64,000 nucleotides of DNA, from assembly GCF_035594125.1 (NCBI RefSeq), contig NC_087163.1, forward strand, positions 11,318,001-11,382,000. Direction: 5' to 3'. The notes beneath the pieces were generated by a model. It was not told the origin of the DNA. It saw nothing but the letters and a program-made list of their open reading frames with translations, and searched no databases. The position numbers and the translations under genes are program-made. Source of the stretch: Scylla paramamosain. Its lineage: Eukaryota; Arthropoda; Malacostraca; Decapoda; Portunidae. Positions 44,313 to 61,166 of this stretch are shown piece after piece; position 1 is the stretch's first letter, and every line of letters begins with the position of its first letter.

Positions 44313-47300
44313 ATGCAAAGAACTTTTTATGTGGAAACGAAAGCATAACTTGCCTTTTTAGTGTTTTTTTCATCGTTTTAGACACCAAAACGCTAAAAAG
44401 TATGAAAATAACCAAAAAACATGCGTTTTAAGTGTCTTTAAAGAAAAAAAACGTGTATTTTGAGTGATTTTGAACTACGTACGAAAACACAAAAATGCAT
44501 GTAAGCACCATTTCTTAAGAAGCAGAATAACATTACTAAAAACGTGTTTTTTTTATTGTTTTTTTTTTTTTTTTGGTTTTTACGTACGAAACGATATTAC
44601 AACGATATTACAATATTTCAAGTGTTCCTGAGCTTCTTAGGTACAAAACGCTTGAAGAGCACTTTACATGGAGAAACAAAACAACATTCTTAAAAACGTC
44701 TATTTTAAGTGTTTTTACAATGTTACGTACCAGAACTCCCAAATCCATGGAAAGCACCCTATATGGGGAAACGAAAGGATATTACGAGAAGCGTGTATTG
44801 TGTTTTTGAGCTTCTTAAGTACCAAAACTCTAAAATGAGTCAACACGCTATATGTAGAAACAAAACAACCTATTTTTTTCACAATCATAAGTACCAAAGC
44901 GCCAAAATGCATGTGAAACACTCTATATAGGGAAAAGAAACGATATTACTAGAAAAATATCTTTTGACTTTTTTCAACTTGTTAGGCACCACAGCAATAA
45001 AATCCATGGAAAGCACTCTATATTGGAAGATAATAACACATTACAAAAAGCGTGTCTTTGCAGTGTTTTTCATCTTTATGTATCTAAACACTAAAACGCA
45101 TGGAAAACATCCTTTGTGGAGAAACATAATAACATTACCAAAAATGTGTATTTTGAGTGTTTTTAAGCTTGTTACCTACAGAAACGGGAAAATGTAAGCA
45201 AAGTACCTCATATCGTTCAACAAATCTTTATCAACGTGTATTGTAACTGTTTTTGAGCTTCCTATGTAAAATTCTAAATCGCGTGAATGGCACTCCATAT
45301 GCAGAAACTGAATAACATTGATAAAACGTGTTTTGATTTTTTTTTTTCACAGTGTTAGGTCCTAAACGCTAAAATGTATGTAAAGAACTTCATACTGGGA
45401 AACGAAACGACATTATCATATAGATGTCTTTTCAGTGTTTTTGAGTTTTTAGGCACGAAAACGCTAAAATACATATAAAGCACCCTATATTGGAATACAA
45501 AATGCGTCTTTTCAGTGTTTTGTGTTTTAGAACTTATTACGTACCAAAACGTTAAAAAGTACGCAAAATACCGTTCACGAAGAAACAAAATAATATTACC
45601 AAAAGCGTGTATTTTCAATGTTTTGACCTTCTTACGTACAAAAAATGCAAAATTTCATGGAAAGTACCCTATTTCAGAAATGAAAAGACATTACAAGAAA
45701 CGTGTATTATAAGTATTCATGAGCTTCTTAAGTACCAAAACGCTAAAACGCGTGAATACCACATTATATGGAGAAACAGAATAACATTACCAAAAACCTC
45801 TATTTTGGGTGCTTCTTACATTGTTAGGTACGAAAACGCCAAAATGGATACAAAGCACCCTGTATAGGGAAAGGAAAGGACATTACAAGAAACGTGTTTT
45901 TTCATTTTTTTTCTTTTAGATTTTTTATATACTAAAACTCTTAAACGCGTGAACCGCACTCTATATGGAGAAACAGAAGAACATTACTAAAAGCGTTCAT
46001 TTTTAGTGTTTTTTCACTTTGTTATGTACCTAAATGCCAAAATGCACGCAAATGATGCAGAAACGTGTAGAATGAGATTCTGAGCTTCTAAGGTACCAAA
46101 ACGCAAAAACGCGTTAAGAGCACTATATAATGATAAACAAAACAATAAAAAAACAATAAACGCGTATTTTTTTTTTTTCATATAGTTTCCAAAACGCTAA
46201 AAATGCTTACGAAGAACTCTATATAAGGAAACGGAGCGATATTACGAGAAACGTGTATTATGAGTCCTTTTAAGCTAGCTTCTTAGGTATCAAAAGTCTA
46301 AAACGCGTGAAGAGCACTATATGAAACTATATGAAACGCGTCAAGAGCACTATATGGAGTAAGAGAACATCACCAAAATCATTTATCTTTTTTTTTTTCA
46401 TATCGTTAATTACCAAAACACCAAAATGTATGCAAAGCTCTTTATGTTGGGAAACGAAATGGCTTTACGAGAAACGTGTCTATTGAGTGTTTTCGAGCGT
46501 GTTAAAAACGAAAACTTTCCATGCATTATAGTATTTTTCTTCGTAAGAAGCTCAAAAACTCTGAAAATTCACTTTTTAATAAAGTTATGCTATTTTTCTA
46601 TAAAGGGTGTTTTACCTGCGTTTTAGAGTTTTGGTAAGTAAGTTGCTTAAAAACACTGAAAAGAGACGTTTCCCCATATAGGTTATTTCAGATGCTTTTT
46701 GGTGCTTAGCGTTTTGGTGCCTAACACATTCATAAACATTCAATAGAAGCATTTACTGAAATGTCCTTTCCTTATCATATAAACGGTGATTTTCCTGCAT
46801 ATTGGCTTTTTCATACTTAATAATGTGAAATAGACTCAAATACTTATTTTTTGTGATGCTGTTCTGTTTCTCCATATAAAGAGCTGTTCATGCGTTTTAG
46901 CGTTCTGATACTTAAAAAACTCAAAAACACTCATAATACACGTTTATGGTAGTGTTTTTTCGTTTCCCCATATAGGTTATTTTTTTAATGCATTTTGGCG
47001 TTTTTGTACGTAACAAGCTCAAAAACTTTTGTAATGTTACTGTTTCTCCATAAACGCTGTTTTGCATGCGTTTTGCCAATTTGGTACGTAACAAAAAAAC
47101 GACTTTTTTTTTCCTGTATTATATTGCTTTCCATGCTTTTTAGCGTTCTTTTTTCTAACATGCACAAATTCATTTAAAAGATATATTTCTTATAATGTTT
47201 TGCTTTCCTATATAGAGGACTGCGTGCATTTTGGCGTTTTGGTACATAAAAATGTAAAAAAAAAAAAAAAAAAATCTCATAAAATATACGTATTTGGAAA

Positions 47301-48394
47301 TGTTGCTGTTTCTCCATATAGAGTGTTATTAACCAATTTTCACGTTTTTGGTACCTAAGAAGCTCAAAAACACTCCTACTACTCGTTTCACGTAATATCC
47401 TTTCGTTTTCCCATATAATATCCCAAAATGCATGCATTTTGGTGTTTTTGCACGCAACAAGCTCAAAACACTCAAAATACTTGTTTTTGGTAATGTTATT
47501 CTGTCTCTCCATAAAAGGTATTTTGTGTGCATTTTACCGTTTGGTACGTAATTAGTTGAAAATATCTCAAAAGACACGTTTTTTGGGGGATGTTATGTTC
47601 TTTTACGGGGAGCTTTCCATGCTTTTTTGGCGTTTTGATGCCAAAATGCCCATCAACACTTAAAAGACATATTTATGGAAATATCTTCTCGTTTCACCAT
47701 AGAGAGTGATTTCCATGCATTTTGGCATTTTGGTACATAACAATTTGAAAAACACTGAGAATATAAGTTTTTAGTGATGCACTATTTCTCCATATAGAGT
47801 GCTATTCTTGCCTTTTACCGTAATGGTATCTACGAAGGTAAAAAAAAAAAAAGAAACATTCAAAAACACCTCTCACGTAATGTTCTTTTATTTTCCCATA
47901 TTGTGTACTTTATATACATTTTGGTGGTTTTGTACCTAACAAGCTCAAAAACACCCAAAACACGTTTTTGGTAAATTACTGTGTCTTCTATAAAGGATGT
48001 TTTACATGCCTTTTAGCGTTTTGGTAAGTACCAAAGAAACTACAAAAACACGTTTTTGGTAGTTTTTTTTTTTCATATAAGGTGCTTTCATGCTTTTCAG
48101 CGTTATGGTTCCTAACACACTCCAAAAGACACTTAAAAGACATAATTCTTCAAATGAGATTTTAATTTACCATAGAGAGTTCTGCATGCATTTTGGCAAT
48201 TAGGTAGTTAGCAATGTGGAAAACAGTCAAATTACACGTTTTTGGTATTGTTGTTGTTTCTCCATATAAAGTGTTATTCATGCGTCTTACCATTTTTGTA
48301 CCTAAAAAGCTGAAATACGTATTTATGTTCGTTCTTACGCAGTTCATGTTCGTTACCCCATATAGGGGTAAAATAAGCATTTTTGGTAATGATG

Positions 48395-48508
<114 letters not shown>

Positions 48509-48946
48509 CATATAGAGTGCTATTCACATGTTTTTGCGTTTTTCATGTATTTTAGCGGAATTTGTATCTGATAAGCTCAAAAACTTGTTTTTAGTAATGT
48601 TTTTTTTTTTTTCGTTCTCCATTGTCTTTTTTTTTTCTTTTTGCATGCATGTTTTTTGGTAACTTTTTTTCTTTTACTTAAATTCTTTTTTTTTTTTTTC
48701 ATGCATTTTGTCGTTTTGTTACTGAACAAGGTGAAAACACTTAAAACACTCGTTTTTGGTAAAGTTTCGTTTTTCTTTATGAATTGCTTTTCACGCGTTT
48801 TAGAGTTTTGGTACCTACAAAGAATATTAACACTCATTATACACGTTTTTTGGTAATATTTTAGTTTCACAATAAAGGGTACGTTCCATCATTTTCATTC
48901 ATAAGAAGCTCAAAAACATTTAAAATAAGCATTTTTGGTAATGATG

Positions 48947-48947
<1 letters not shown>

Positions 48948-48996
<49 letters not shown>
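48948..48996. repeat. (TG)n microsatellite, about 49 bp
   Basis: It has the same flanks as the tract at 48,396, including taaaataagcatttttggta on the left and gtgctattcacatg on the right, so it is a duplicate of that locus. The offset between the two left flanks is 552 bp. Confidence 0.97.
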
Positions 48997-48998
<2 letters not shown>

Positions 48999-50101
48999 CA
49001 TATAGAGTGCTATTCACATGTTTTTTGCGTTTTGGTACTTAAGTTTTAAAACAATCTAAAAATACGTTTCTTGAAGTATAGTTTTTTTTCAAATGATTTT
49101 TAGAGTTCTGGTACCTAAGACGCTTAAAATCGCCTTAAAACACACGTTTCTGGTAAGGTTATATTGAGTTATATTGAGTTATATTTAGTGTTTTTCATGT
49201 GTTTTTACGTTTAGGTACCTAACAATGTGAAATCACCTCAAATACACGTTTTTGGTAATGCTATTTTATTTTTTCATGTAGAGCGCTATTCACGCAATTT
49301 TGCTATTTGGTACCTAAAGAGCTCAGAAATAATTATTATACACGTTTCTCATAATCTCCTTTCTTTCCCTTATATAGTGAATTGCATGCATTTTTGCGTT
49401 TTGGTACCTAACTAGCTCAAACCATTTTACAACACACGTTATTGGAAACCTTATTCTATTTCTTGAAATCACGTGCTTTAGATTCATTTTAGTGTTTTGG
49501 TACCTAACAATGAAAAACACTCAAAATACACGTTTTTGTTAATGTCGTTCTGTGTTTCCACACAGTGTTTTTCCCCATGTAGAGTACTTCGCATACATTT
49601 TGGCGTTTTTGTATGTAATAAGCTAGAAAACAATCAGATTTACGGTTTTGGTAATGTTATTCTCTTTGTCCATAAAAGGTGTTTTGCATATGTTTCAGCG
49701 TTTTGGTATGGAAGAAGCTTAAAAACAATGAAATACACATTTTTGGTAATATTATTTTGGTTTCCCAAATAGGATGCTTTTTAACATTTTGGTGCCTAAC
49801 ACCCTGAAAAAGCACTCAAAGACATCTTTCTGATGATGTTTATTTTCTCCGTATCAAGTGTATTTAGTGCAATTTGTCGTTTAGTACCAAACAGTGCGAT
49901 AAACACTCAAAAATACATGTTTTTAGTGTTTTATTTTTCTGTCTCTCCATATAGTGCTTTTTTACGCGTTTTTTTTTTTTTTTGCGTTTTGGTACCTAAA
50001 AAGCTCGAAAACGGTAATTTTACACATTTTTGGTAGTTTTTTTTTTTTTTTTACATGATTTTTACAGTTTGGATAACTGACACGCTCAAAGACACTTCAA
50101 A

Positions 50102-53100
50102 AAGAAGGCAAAACACAGTTTATTTCAACAAGATAGCATTACCACAAACATATTTTCATTGTTTTGAGCTTGTTACGTACAAAAATTCTAAAATGAATGA
50201 AAAATAATCATTTTCGGAAATTAATCGATATTAAAAGAAATTAACATAAATGTTCCTGAGCTTCTAAAGTACCAAAGGGTTAAAACGCGTAAATCGTACT
50301 CTATATTGAGAAACAGAAAATTACCGAAAACGTTTGTTTTGAGTGTATTTTACTTTGTTAGGTACCAAAACGCCAAAATATATACAAAGCACCTAATAAG
50401 AGAAAACGAGAAGACATTACAAGACACGTGTGTTAAGATTTTTTTATTTTATTTTATTTATTTATTTTTTTTGTACCAAAATTCTAAAACGCATGAATAG
50501 CACACTATCTCAAGGAACAGAACAACCTCACTAAAATCGTTTATTTAGATTTTTTTCAGTCATGAGGTACTGAAACGCCAAAATGCATGCAAAGCACTGA
50601 ATATGGTGAAACAAAATGATATGACCAGAAACGTGTCGTTTGAGTGTTTTTGAGCGCGTTAGGCATCAAAACATTAAAAAGCATGGAAACCACCCTATAT
50701 GGTAATATAACACAACATTACCAAAAACGTTTCTATATAGTTTTTAGGAGCTTCTTACGTACCAAAATGCTAAAACACATGAAAAAACATTCCAATGGAG
50801 AAAGAGAATATCATTTCCAAAAATGTATATTTTTTGTATTTTTATCTTTTTAGGAAAAGAAATGTCAAAATGCATGGAAAGTATGATGAAACAAAATGAT
50901 ATTCTCAGAAACGTGTATTATGAGTGTTTCTTTTCAGATTCTTAGGTACCAAAATGCTAAATCTCGTGAATAGTATTTAATATGGAGAAATAGAACACTA
51001 CGTAAAACATGTATTTTTGAGAGTATTTCACATTGTCAGTAATCAAAACGCCAAAATGCAAGGAAAGCACTCTATATGGGGAAATAAAAACCAGAAACGT
51101 GTCTTTTGAGTGTTTTTGAGAATATTAGGCATGAAAACGTTACAAAGCATGGAAAGCACCCTAAATGGGAATGCAAATTGAGATTAACAAAAGCGTATGT
51201 TTTGAAGCTTCTTCCCCATCAAAACGCTCAAATGCATGCAAAACATCCTTTATGGGCAAACAAAATAACATTAAAGAAATCATGGAGTGTGAGTGTTTAT
51301 TTTTTTTTATTTTATAAATAGAAAAACGCCAAAATACATGCAAAGTACCCTATATTATATTAAGAAACGAAATGATATTACGAGAAATGTGTATAATGAG
51401 TGTTTCTGAAGTTTTTGGTACCAAAACACAAAAACGCGTGAAAAAAAAAAAAATATTCGGAGAAACAGAATATTACCAAAATCGGGGGTTTGGTTGTTTT
51501 TTTTTACTTTATGAAGTAAAAAAACACCAAAATGCATACAAAACAAGCGAGTGATTTGAAGAAGCAGAAAATAATGTTCCTAAAAAAGTGTGTTGTAGGT
51601 GAGTTTGAGCTCGTTACGTACTAAAACACCAAAATGTATGCAAATCACTCCATATGGTGAAACGAAAATAAAAAACATTATGAGAGTACGTGCATAATGA
51701 CTGTTTCTAAGCTTCTTAGGTACCAAAACACTAAAACGCTTGAATATCATTTTATATTGAAAAAAAAGAACATTGCAATTTTTGTTTTGTTTTTGGTTTT
51801 ACATGTTAATTACGAAAACGTTATAAACCATGCGAAGCATTCCATAAAATGAAACAAAGCGGTTTTTCTAGAAACGTGTCTCATCAGAATGTTTGAGCTT
51901 GTCATGTACAAAAACACCAAAATCCATGCAAACAACCCTATATAGGAAATAAATCGATATTATAAGAAACGTGTATTTTAAGTGCTTCTTACCTTCTTTG
52001 GTAACAAAACGCTAAAATGCGTGATTAAGTAATCTCTATTTAATAGGTAGAAACAACAAAATTTCCAGAAACTACATTTTTTTTATTAAAGACCAAAAAA
52101 CCAAATGCATGGAGAGTACCCTATAAGGGGAAACAAAAAAGACTTTACGAGAAACGTGTATTATAAGTGTTTTTGATTTTTTTAGGTACCAAAACCATAA
52201 AACGCCTGAATAGCATTTTATATGGAGAAATAGAATAACATCATCAAAAACATTTATTTTAATTTTTTTTTTTTTTTTAGACTTAGATACCAAAATGTAA
52301 AAAAAAAAAAATCAATGGAAAGCACTGTATAGGTTAAACGAAATGACATTACCAAAAGCGTGTCTTTTGAGTGTCCTTCAGTGTGTTAGGCACGAAAGCG
52401 CTTAAAAGCATGTAAAGCAGCCTACATTAAAATACAAAACAAAACCAAAAAAATATCTTTTGAGTGTTTTTGAGCTTCTTACGTATCAAAACAATAAAAC
52501 GCATGCAAAAGAGTTTATGAGGAAACAAGAAATAGAATAACATCAGCAAAAATGTGTGTTTTCAGTATTTTTGAGCTTATTAGGAAGAGAAACATCAAAA
52601 TGCATGGAAATTACCCTATATGATGAAATAAACGATATTATCAGAAACGTGTATTATGACTGTTTTTTTAGATTCTTAGGTACCAAGAGTAATAAACGCG
52701 TGAATAGTATTCTATATTGAGAAATATTACCAAAAAAGTGTATTTTGAGATTTTTTACATTGTTAAGTACAAAACACGCCAAAATCAATGCAGATCACTG
52801 TATATGTGGAAGCGAAGCAACATTACCAGAGACGTTTTTTTCATTTTTTTTTTTTTTAGCGTTTTAGGAAACAAAACACTAAAATCCATAGAAAACACCT
52901 GGATTGGATTATAAAGCATTATTTCCCCAAAAATTATTTTCATTGGTGAGGAGGTTCTTACGTATCAAAATGCTAAAACTCACGTAAAAAATCGCTTTAT
53001 AAAAAAAAGAACATTACCAAAATATTTATTCAGAGTGTTCTTGAGTTTATTAGGTATAAAAACGACAAAATACATGCATAATACCCAATATGGTGAAAAA

Positions 53101-55890
53101 AAACATAATTTCCAAACGCGTGTATTATGAGTGTTATTGACCTTAAGCAACTAAACTTAAAAACGCGAGAAGAGCACTCTACATAAAAAAAAAACGAAGC
53201 AGCTATACAAAAAGAAAACAAAAGTGTGTTTTGAGTGTTTTTCATATTGTTAGGTATCAAAACGAAAAAAATGTACACAAATATTTTTTTATAGAAAAAC
53301 AAATCAACATTACCTCAACAGTACTTTTCAGTTTTTTTTTCAGCCTTTTATGCACAAGAACTCTAAAATGCATGGAAGGCACTTTATTTTGCAATACAAA
53401 ACAACATTACCAAAGATTTGTCTTTTGAGTGATAATTTTTAGCTTCTTATGTACCATAACGCTAAAACTACTACAAAACACACTTCATGACGAAACAGAA
53501 CGACACTGCCAAAAAACGTGCATATTCATTGTCTTTGAGTTTCTTTAGTACAAAAATGCCAAAATTCATGCGATGTACCCTATACGGGAAAACAAAACGA
53601 TATTAAAAGAAACATGTCTTTTGAGTGTTTTTTGAGCCTCTTAGACACCAAAACGCTTAAATACATGGAAAATAATGCATGGAATACAAAAACGCATTAC
53701 AAAAGAGTGTCTTTTCAGTGATTTTGAGCTTCTTACGAACAAGTGTTACAAATATTATCTAGTACAAGTATTTCTGAACTTTTTAGGTCCAAACGGTAAA
53801 ACACATAAATATTTTTTTTTTATGGAAAAATATAAATGTCTTTTTTTTTTTAGTGTTTTTCTTTACATAGTCAAGTAATAGAAAGGCAAAATGCTTGCAA
53901 AGCACCCTATATAGGAAAACGAAAGTACACCAGGAAAAAAACGAGTATTGTTAGTGTTTTTGAGCTTCTTAAGTACCAAAACTCTAAAATGCATCAATAG
54001 CACTCTATATGGAGGAGCAGACATTACCAAAAACGTCTGTTTTGAATATATTCATATTGTTAGGTACCAAATTGCATCCAAATGAAGAAACGAAACGACA
54101 ATACTTTTTTTTCACCCTGTTAGTCACTAAAACGCTATAATGCTTGGAAAGCACATTTTGGAATACTAAAATGCATCACAAAAAAGAGTCTTTTGAATGT
54201 TTTTTGACCTTTTTACGTGCCAAAACTGTAAAAGGCATGCAAAATATCTTTTGTGGAGAAACAGAAAAACATTACCAAAATTGTGTATTTTGACTTTTTT
54301 TTAAGCTTGTTAGGCACAGAAACCGGAAAATGCATGCAAAAAACCTTATATAGTAAAAAAAAAAAAAAGATATAAACGGAAACATGTATTATAAGTTTTT
54401 GATCTTAGGTAAAAAAAAAAAAATGCTAAAACGCTTGAATAGCACTGAGTATGTAGAAACTGATTACCTAAAATGTTTGTTTTGAGTATATCTTTTAAGA
54501 ATGTTAGTTACCAAAACATACATATATACATACATACATACAAAGCAAATTATATGGAGAAACGAAACGACATTACCAGAAAAACGTCTTTTAAGGGTTT
54601 TTGACCTTTAGTGAACAAAATCCGAAAATACATAGAAAACAACGCATGCAAAACACCATTTATGGAAAAACACAATAATTTTACAAAAAAAAAAAAAAGC
54701 ATTTTACGTTTTTAAGCTTGTTAAGCACGAAAACCGGAATATTCTATATGGAGAATCAGAACATTACCAAAAACTTGTATTTTGAGCGTATTTCACATTG
54801 TTAGGTAACAAAACGATACATTGCATGAAAACCACCCCATATGGGGTAAGGAAACGGAATTTCCAATAATCCTCTCTTTTGAGCATTAATGAGCGTGCTG
54901 GCACCAGAACGCTAAAAAGCACCCCGTGCATGAGAAAACGAAATATTTTCAAAATTGTTATTTTTTTTTTTTTTTTGCTTTTGAGCTACTTACGTACAAA
55001 AAACGGAAAAACGCTTGCAAAACATTCTTAATGAAAAAAAAAACATATAACCAAAAACAAATCTTTGACTGTTTTTGAGCATATTTCGTAGAAAAAAAAA
55101 ATAAATGGAAATTACCAACTATGGGGAAACAAACGAAAAGTCATTAGTTGAAACATGTACTATGAGTTTTTTTGAGCTTCTTAGGTACCAAAACGATGAA
55201 GTGCATAAATTGCACTCTACATGGAGAAACAGAATAACATTACCAGAACCATTTTTTATCTTAGGTGTTACAACGCTAAAATGCATTAATAGCTCTCTTT
55301 AAAGAGAAACAGAATAACATTACCAAAAAATATTTACTTTGAGTGTATTTCACAACGTTAAGTACCAAAACGCTAAAATGCATGCAAAGCACCCAATATA
55401 AGGAAAGAAAACGGAATTTCCATAAACGCGTATTTTGAATTTTTATAAGCGTGTTAGGCATTTAAACGATAAGAAAAAAAAAAGAAAACACTCTATATGG
55501 GAAAACAATAATCTAACAGAACAATTTTCTAACCAATATGTACCAAAATGCAGAAAAGCATGCATTTTTTTTTATAGAGAAACATTGTAACTTCAAAAAC
55601 GTATATTTTTAATGTCTTTGCCTTTCTTATGTACAAAATTACAAAACGCATGAAAACCACTCTAAATGGGGAAACGAGAATAAGAAACGTGAATTATGAA
55701 AGCTTTTGAGCTTCTTAGTTACCAAATATGGTAAAACGCATGAATAGCACTCTGTATCGAGAAATAACAATACCAAAAACGCGTATTTTGCGTTTTTTCC
55801 CTATTATTAGATACGCACAAATGGTTGCAAAGCCGACGAGATGAGAAAACAAACGACTTTACAAAAAACGTGTTTTTTTGAGTATTTAAA
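50102..55890 (-). repeat. Satellite domain 6, reverse orientation
   Basis: Reverse-oriented array, rich in the subfamily with attggaatacaaaac and tacagaaac-g-g-aaaatgc words. It includes a short acat run at 54,516-54,543 and two blocks with paralogues elsewhere (50,105-50,642 and 54,800-55,750). The domain ends near 55,890, where cgtgtttttttgagtatt is followed by aaatactcgaaatacttact in the forward sense. No gene is seen. Confidence 0.88.
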
Positions 55891-57637
55891 ACGTATACAA
55901 AATACTCGAAATACTTACTTTTGGTAAAGTTATTCTGTTTCTGAATAACAGGTGTTTTCCATGCGTTTTAGTAGTGTTTTTGTACGTAAGAAACTGAAAA
56001 ACACACACAAAATACGCTATTCGTTATGTGTTTTTGTAGTCCAATATTGAGTGCTTTCCATGCCTTTTGGTGCCTAAGAGGCTCAAAAAACACTTAAAAT
56101 ACAAGTGTCAGGTAATGTATTTTTTTTCTTTCCTCGTATAGAATGCTTTGCATTCTCAAAATACTCTCATAATACACGTTTCTCATCATGTCCTTTCGTT
56201 TCTCTATATAGAGTGCTTTGCATTCATTTTGGCGTTTTTTGTGTATACAATGTAAAAAAAAAAAACACTCAAAACAGACGTTTTTGGCAAGGTTGTTCTG
56301 TTTCTCCATATAAAATTATTTTCGTGTATTTAAACGTTTTGTTACCTAAGATGTTCAAAAACACTCGTTTCTTGTAATATCGTTTCTTTTTCCATAAAAG
56401 GATACTTTACATGCATTATATCGTTTCTTTTTTTTTTTTGTAAGAAGCTAAAAAATTGAATATACATTTTTTTTATTAAATTATTCTGTTTCTTCATAAT
56501 TGATGTTTTGCATGTGTGTTGGCGTTTTGGTACGTAAGAAGCTCAAAAACACTCAAATGACACGTTTTGGTAATGTTTTGTATTCCAATAAAGAGTGCTT
56601 TAATCATATTAGCGTTCTAATTAAATAATATATTTATTATACCAATAATTAGCGTTTCTTAAAATCACGTGTTTTCGATACGTCTTGGAATTTTGGTACC
56701 TAAAAAGGTGATAAAAACTCAAAAGACACGTTTTTGCTAATGTTATTCTTTTTCTCCATATGGAGTGCATTTTACGCGTTTTAGTGTCTTGATACCTAAG
56801 AAGCTCAGAAACACTTATAATACATTTTTCTTGTAATAACTTTGTTTCCCATATAGGATACTTTGCATGGATTTTGACGTTTTTGTACGTAATACACTTA
56901 AAGCACTCAAGGGACACTTTTTTGATAATGTTCAGTTTCTCGCTATTCATGCGTTTTACCATTTTGGTACCTTAGAAGCTCATAAACTCTCATAACACAC
57001 GTTTCTCGTAATGTCTTCTCGTTTCCCCATATTTAGCATTCATATTGGTATTTTTTCTACGTAAAACGCTCAAAAGCACTCAAAATACACGTTTTTTGGT
57101 AATTATACTGTTTATGCATATTTTTTTTCTTTTTATAGCGTTTCATCGATTGTACGGTACGTAAGTACCTCAAATACAATGAAGAGAAATGTTTTTGGTA
57201 AAATTGTTTTGTTTACCCAAATAGGGTCCTTTCCATTTTTGTTATCGTTTTAATGCCTACCACGTCCATAAGCATTCAAAAGATACGTTTCTGGAAATCT
57301 CTTTCCTTTCCCCATACAGGGTGCTTCGCATATATTTCGGTCTTTTGGTAACTAACAATGTGAAATACACTCAAAATACACGTATTTGGCAATGTTATTC
57401 TGTTACTCAATATAAAGTGCTATTCATGCTTTTTAGCTTCTTCGTACCTAAGAAGCTCAAAAACACTCATACTATCCGTATCTTGTAATATCTTTTCGCT
57501 TCACCATATAGGGTACTTTGCATGCATTTTCGCGTTTTTATACGTCAAAAACTCATAAACTGTCACATTACTTGTTTTTGGTAATATTATTTCGTTTCTC
57601 GAAAAAGGATGTTTTGCTTGCGTTTTACATATATAGA

Positions 57638-58815
<1,178 letters not shown>

Positions 58816-58833
58816 TTTGTAGCCTGGATGTGA

Positions 58834-58839
58834 AATAAA
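58834..58839 (+). terminator. AATAAA polyadenylation signal of the mariner transposase
   Basis: A canonical hexamer 19 bp after the transposase stop codon and upstream of the 3' terminal repeat. Confidence 0.6.
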
Positions 58840-58850
58840 ACTTGTGTGGC

Positions 58851-59118
<268 letters not shown>

Positions 59119-61101
59119 GTTTATCGAAATGTTGTTTTGTATTCCTATATAGGCTGATTTCTATGCTTTTTTTGCGTTTTGATGCCTACGTTCAAAAACC
59201 CTCAAAATACACGTATCTTGTAAGGTCATTTTGTTTTCCCATATATATGGCTTTGCAAGCATTTTGGCGTTTTGGTACCTATTAATGTTAAAAATACTCA
59301 AAATACACATTTTGGGTAATATTAATTTTTTTTTTCTATATGGAGTATTATTTATGCGTTTTATGATTTTGCTTCCTAAGAAGGTGAAAACCTCATAATA
59401 TTCGAAAATAGTCGAAAATAATTCTTTTTGGTAATGGTTTTCTGTTACACATAAAGTATGTTTTACATGCGTTTCAGCGTTCTTGTACGTATGAAGTAAA
59501 AAAAAATACTCAAAAAATATTTTTTTCCATAATGTTATTTTGTATTCCCATATAGGGTGAACTCCATGTTTTATAACTTTTATGTGGCTAACGTCCGTAA
59601 ACAATCAAAAGAAACATATCTGGTAATATTGTTAGGTATCCCCAGATAGGAGGTGTTGCATGCATTGAGACGTTTTGTTACCTGATAATGTGAAAAACAC
59701 TTAAAGTATACGTTTGTGGTCATGTTATGCTTCTTTTTATAGAGTGTTATTCATGCGTTTTAGCCGTAATAAATTTTCGTTGCCCCATCTAGGGTACTTT
59801 CTATGCATTTTGGCGTTTATCTATGTAAGAATCTCAAAAGTAATATATTTTTTTTTCATAAAGGGCGTTTTACATGCATTATGGTATGTAAGGCGTTCAA
59901 AAACAACCAGAAGACACTTTTTTTTTCACTATATAGGGTTTTTTCATTGCTTTTCACCATTTTGGTGCCCAACACGGTCATAAACACTAAAAAGATACGT
60001 TTTTTGTATATCTCGTTTCCTTACCTTCACACAGGATGCTTTGCATGCATTTTCGCATTTTGGTATCTAACAAAGTGAAATGCACTTGAAATACATGGTT
60101 CTGGTATTGTTCTGTTTTCCTTTTATATTTTTACATATAGAGTGCTACTTATGCATTTTCGTGTTTCAGTAAATAAGAAACTTAAAAACACTCATAATGC
60201 ACGTTTCTTCTAATGTCTTTTCGTTTCCTCATATAGAAGTATGTTTTTGGCGTTTTGGTACGTAAGAATTACCATTACCATTTTGGTACTTCATATAGAG
60301 TGTTTTGCATGCGTTTTAGCGTTTTGGTACGTAAGAAGTTCAAAACACTTAAAATACACAATTTTGGTAATTATTATTATTTGTTGTTTTTCCATATAGG
60401 GTGTTTTAGATGCTTTTTAGCGTTTTGGTTCCTTACACGCTCAGAAACACTCAACTGACTCATAGAATATGCTTTGCATGCATTTTTTACGTTTTAATAC
60501 CTAACAATGTTAAATATACTCAATATGCATGTTTTTTGTAATGTGGTCTTGTTTCTCAATATAGAATACTATTGATGCCTTTTTAGCGTTTTGTTACCTG
60601 AGACTCAAAAACTCTTATTCGAGTAATACATATTTCTCGTAATGTCTTTTTTATTCCTCCGTATAGGGTACTTTATATACATTTTAGCGTTTTTCTACGT
60701 AACAAGGCCAAAACTCTAAAAATAATTGTTTTTGATAATGTTATTGTGTTTCTCCATAAGTGTGTTTTGTATGCCATTTAACGTTTTGCTGCGTAAGAAG
60801 TTCAAAACAGTGAAAAAAAAAAAAACACATTTCTCGTAATGTTTTGTATACCCATATAGGGTAAATTCCAAGGTTTTAAGCTTTATTATGCCTAAGACTC
60901 AAAACACTCAAAAGACGCTTTTCTTGCAATTCGCTTCGTTTTCCCGTATAGAGGATTTCGCATGCATTTTGGCGCTTTTGTTCCTAATAGTGTAAAAAAA
61001 AAACACTTAAAATTCACGTTTTGGTAATGTTTTGTTTCTCCATATAGACCGCTATTCATACGTTTTAGCCTTTTGATTCCTAAGAAGTTCAGGGAGCCGC
61101 C

Positions 61102-61113
61102 GTGGTACAGTGG
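61102..61113 (+). promoter_or_regulatory. Pol III A box of the SINE
   Basis: gtggtacagtgg fits the internal A-box consensus of tRNA genes. It lies about 42 bp upstream of the B box, a normal separation. Confidence 0.75.
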
Positions 61114-61155
61114 AACCGCGCGCGCTTTGGGGGCCAAGTGGTCATCAGGCACACG

Positions 61156-61166
61156 GGTTCGAATCC
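61156..61166 (+). promoter_or_regulatory. Pol III B box of the SINE
   Basis: ggttcgaatcc is a perfect B-box consensus, and corresponds to the T-arm of the ancestral tRNA. Confidence 0.9.

Larger units (their letters stand above)
32353..46508 (-). repeat. Satellite domain 4, reverse orientation
   Basis: About 14 kb of reverse-oriented array, interrupted only by a short (TA)n tract (34,443-34,469), an AAAT run (34,084-34,106) and a short non-satellite stretch (about 44,262-44,312). It includes the ~271-bp tandem duplication at 39,337-39,880. The domain ends near 46,502-46,515, where gagcgtgttaaaaacgaaaa is followed by forward text. No gene is seen. Confidence 0.88.
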